Assembly: GCA_030431975.1 (NCBI GenBank)
Contig: JAUIHP010000019.1
Location: forward strand, 1 to 64,000
Direction of reading: 5' to 3'
Origin: a bacterium
GTDB lineage: Bacteria > Eisenbacteria > RBG-16-71-46 > CAIMUX01
DNA length: 64,000 nt
How positions within the stretch are numbered: position 1 is the first letter of the stretch; each line of letters opens with the position of its first letter. This document shows positions 63,428 to 64,000 of the stretch, piece after piece. Below the pieces are notes generated by a model. That model was not told the DNA's origin. It was given only the letters and a program-made list of their open reading frames with translations, and ran no database searches. The position numbers and the translations under genes were made by a program.

Positions 63428-64000
63428 ATGCTGTGCTTCTTCGTCTCCGACCTTCACGGTCATGTTGACCGCTACGAGAAGCTGTTTGCTGCTGTTCTTG
63501 AGCAACGGCCCACTGCGGTGTTTCTCGGAGGAGATCTCCTGCCCAATCCTTGGGTTGCCGCCAACGTTGTCGAGCCTCGCCATCGGGACTTTGTCCACGG
63601 CTTTCTCGGGACCGAGTTCGCCCAGCTCCGCAGTGTTCTAGGGGCGGAGGCCCCGCGGGTCTTTCTGATTCTAGGGAACGACGATGGTCGCTTCCAAGAG
63701 CCGTCATTTCTTTCGCTGGCGGCTGCCGGCTGTTGGGAGTATGTGCATGATCGTCGCGTCGCCTTCTTCGATTGGACCGTCTACGGATACTCCTGTGTTC
63801 CGCCAAGTCCCTTCCAGCTGAAGGATTGGGAGCGCTACGATGTCTCCCGATTCATCGATCCTGGGTGCGTAAGTCCGGAGGAAGGGATGCGCTCGGTCCC
63901 GGTTTCGCCGGAGGTGGCGCGGTACGCCACCATTGCCAAGGACTTGGACTCGCTGGTAGGGGAAGACGACATGACGCGGGCTATCTTCCTCTTTCACGCT
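63428..64000 (+). CDS. Calcineurin-like metallophosphoesterase (3' end cut by window)
   Basis: 191 residues are visible, running off the right edge without a stop. Motifs of the metallophosphoesterase fold occur in order: FFVSDLHGH (D-x-H), VFLGGDLLP (G-G-D), LILGNDD (G-N-D) and a late FLFHA where the family has a histidine. It should be a dimetal phosphodiesterase or phosphatase; the substrate is unknown. AAGAGG eight bases before ATG 63428 supports the start. It follows the four-module secreted protein by 31 bases, so the two may be co-transcribed. Confidence 0.85.
   Translation, partial: MLCFFVSDLHGHVDRYEKLFAAVLEQRPTAVFLGGDLLPNPWVAANVVEPRHRDFVHGFLGTEFAQLRSVLGAEAPRVFLILGNDDGRFQEPSFLSLAAAGCWEYVHDRRVAFFDWTVYGYSCVPPSPFQLKDWERYDVSRFIDPGCVSPEEGMRSVPVSPEVARYATIAKDLDSLVGEDDMTRAIFLFHA

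Overview
The window is a G+C-rich (by eye), gene-dense bacterial chromosome segment with about 50 protein genes and no rRNA, tRNA, CRISPR array, IS element or phage gene that I could recognise. The cell is Gram-negative: there are a TonB-dependent receptor, an OmpA/Pal lipoprotein, outer-membrane barrel proteins, lipobox proteins and a Wza-type polysaccharide exporter. Several very large secreted proteins end in a FlgD-Ig-like beta-sandwich and carry NHL, cohesin-like, dockerin-like or Cys-rich repeat modules. That combination suggests an uncultured FCB-type lineage (Eisenbacteria, Krumholzibacteriota or Latescibacterota style). This is inference; there is no marker gene to prove it.

Layout. 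1-8.4 kb: DinB-like and CBS proteins, a secreted protein, a degenerate serine hydrolase, an OmpA lipoprotein, a bifunctional folate-dependent histidine-degradation enzyme (FTCD), an LRR protein and a flavoprotein. 8.5-10 kb: a lipoprotein with a striking cysteine-rich tail, coupled to a tiny membrane protein, then a strong bidirectional terminator. 10.2-12.9 kb: cydAB quinol oxidase. 12.9-18 kb: a barrel protein coupled to an Ig-like protein, then a 975-residue GACC-repeat protein. 18.2-20.8 kb: a coupled pair made of a soluble chemoreceptor signalling domain fused to a complete cobalamin-binding module, and a UroD/MtaA-fold protein lacking the usual zinc ligands. 21-26.3 kb: a 1340-residue propeller/cohesin/dockerin-like protein and an FnIII-cohesin lipoprotein. 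26.6-31.5 kb: nadA, trxA, a GspE-like pseudo-ATPase, a WalJ-type hydrolase and a rhomboid. 31.6-40.1 kb: an iodotyrosine-deiodinase-like flavoprotein with a Rieske oxygenase, a DUF255 protein, a TonB receptor and oligopeptidase B.

40.1-50.6 kb is an exopolysaccharide locus: two divergent transcription units (Wzz, flippase and two glycosyltransferases on the minus strand; O-antigen-polymerase/ligase-like protein, SLBB exporter and a glycosyltransferase on the plus strand) plus one more glycosyltransferase. 50.6-64 kb: a copper P-type ATPase, an SPFH protein coupled to a ribbon-helix-helix protein, two membrane TPR glycosyltransferase-like proteins, a Nat-type ABC exporter, a HIT protein, a secreted protein built of four related modules, and a metallophosphoesterase cut by the window edge.

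Most genes have clear Shine-Dalgarno sites. A minority have none and instead carry a TANNNT-like box 6-7 nt before the start codon, suggesting leaderless transcripts. Short in-frame or frame-shifting tandem repeats recur inside or beside genes. The best candidate for something undescribed is the chemoreceptor-cobalamin fusion at 19252-20760 with its coupled UroD-like partner.
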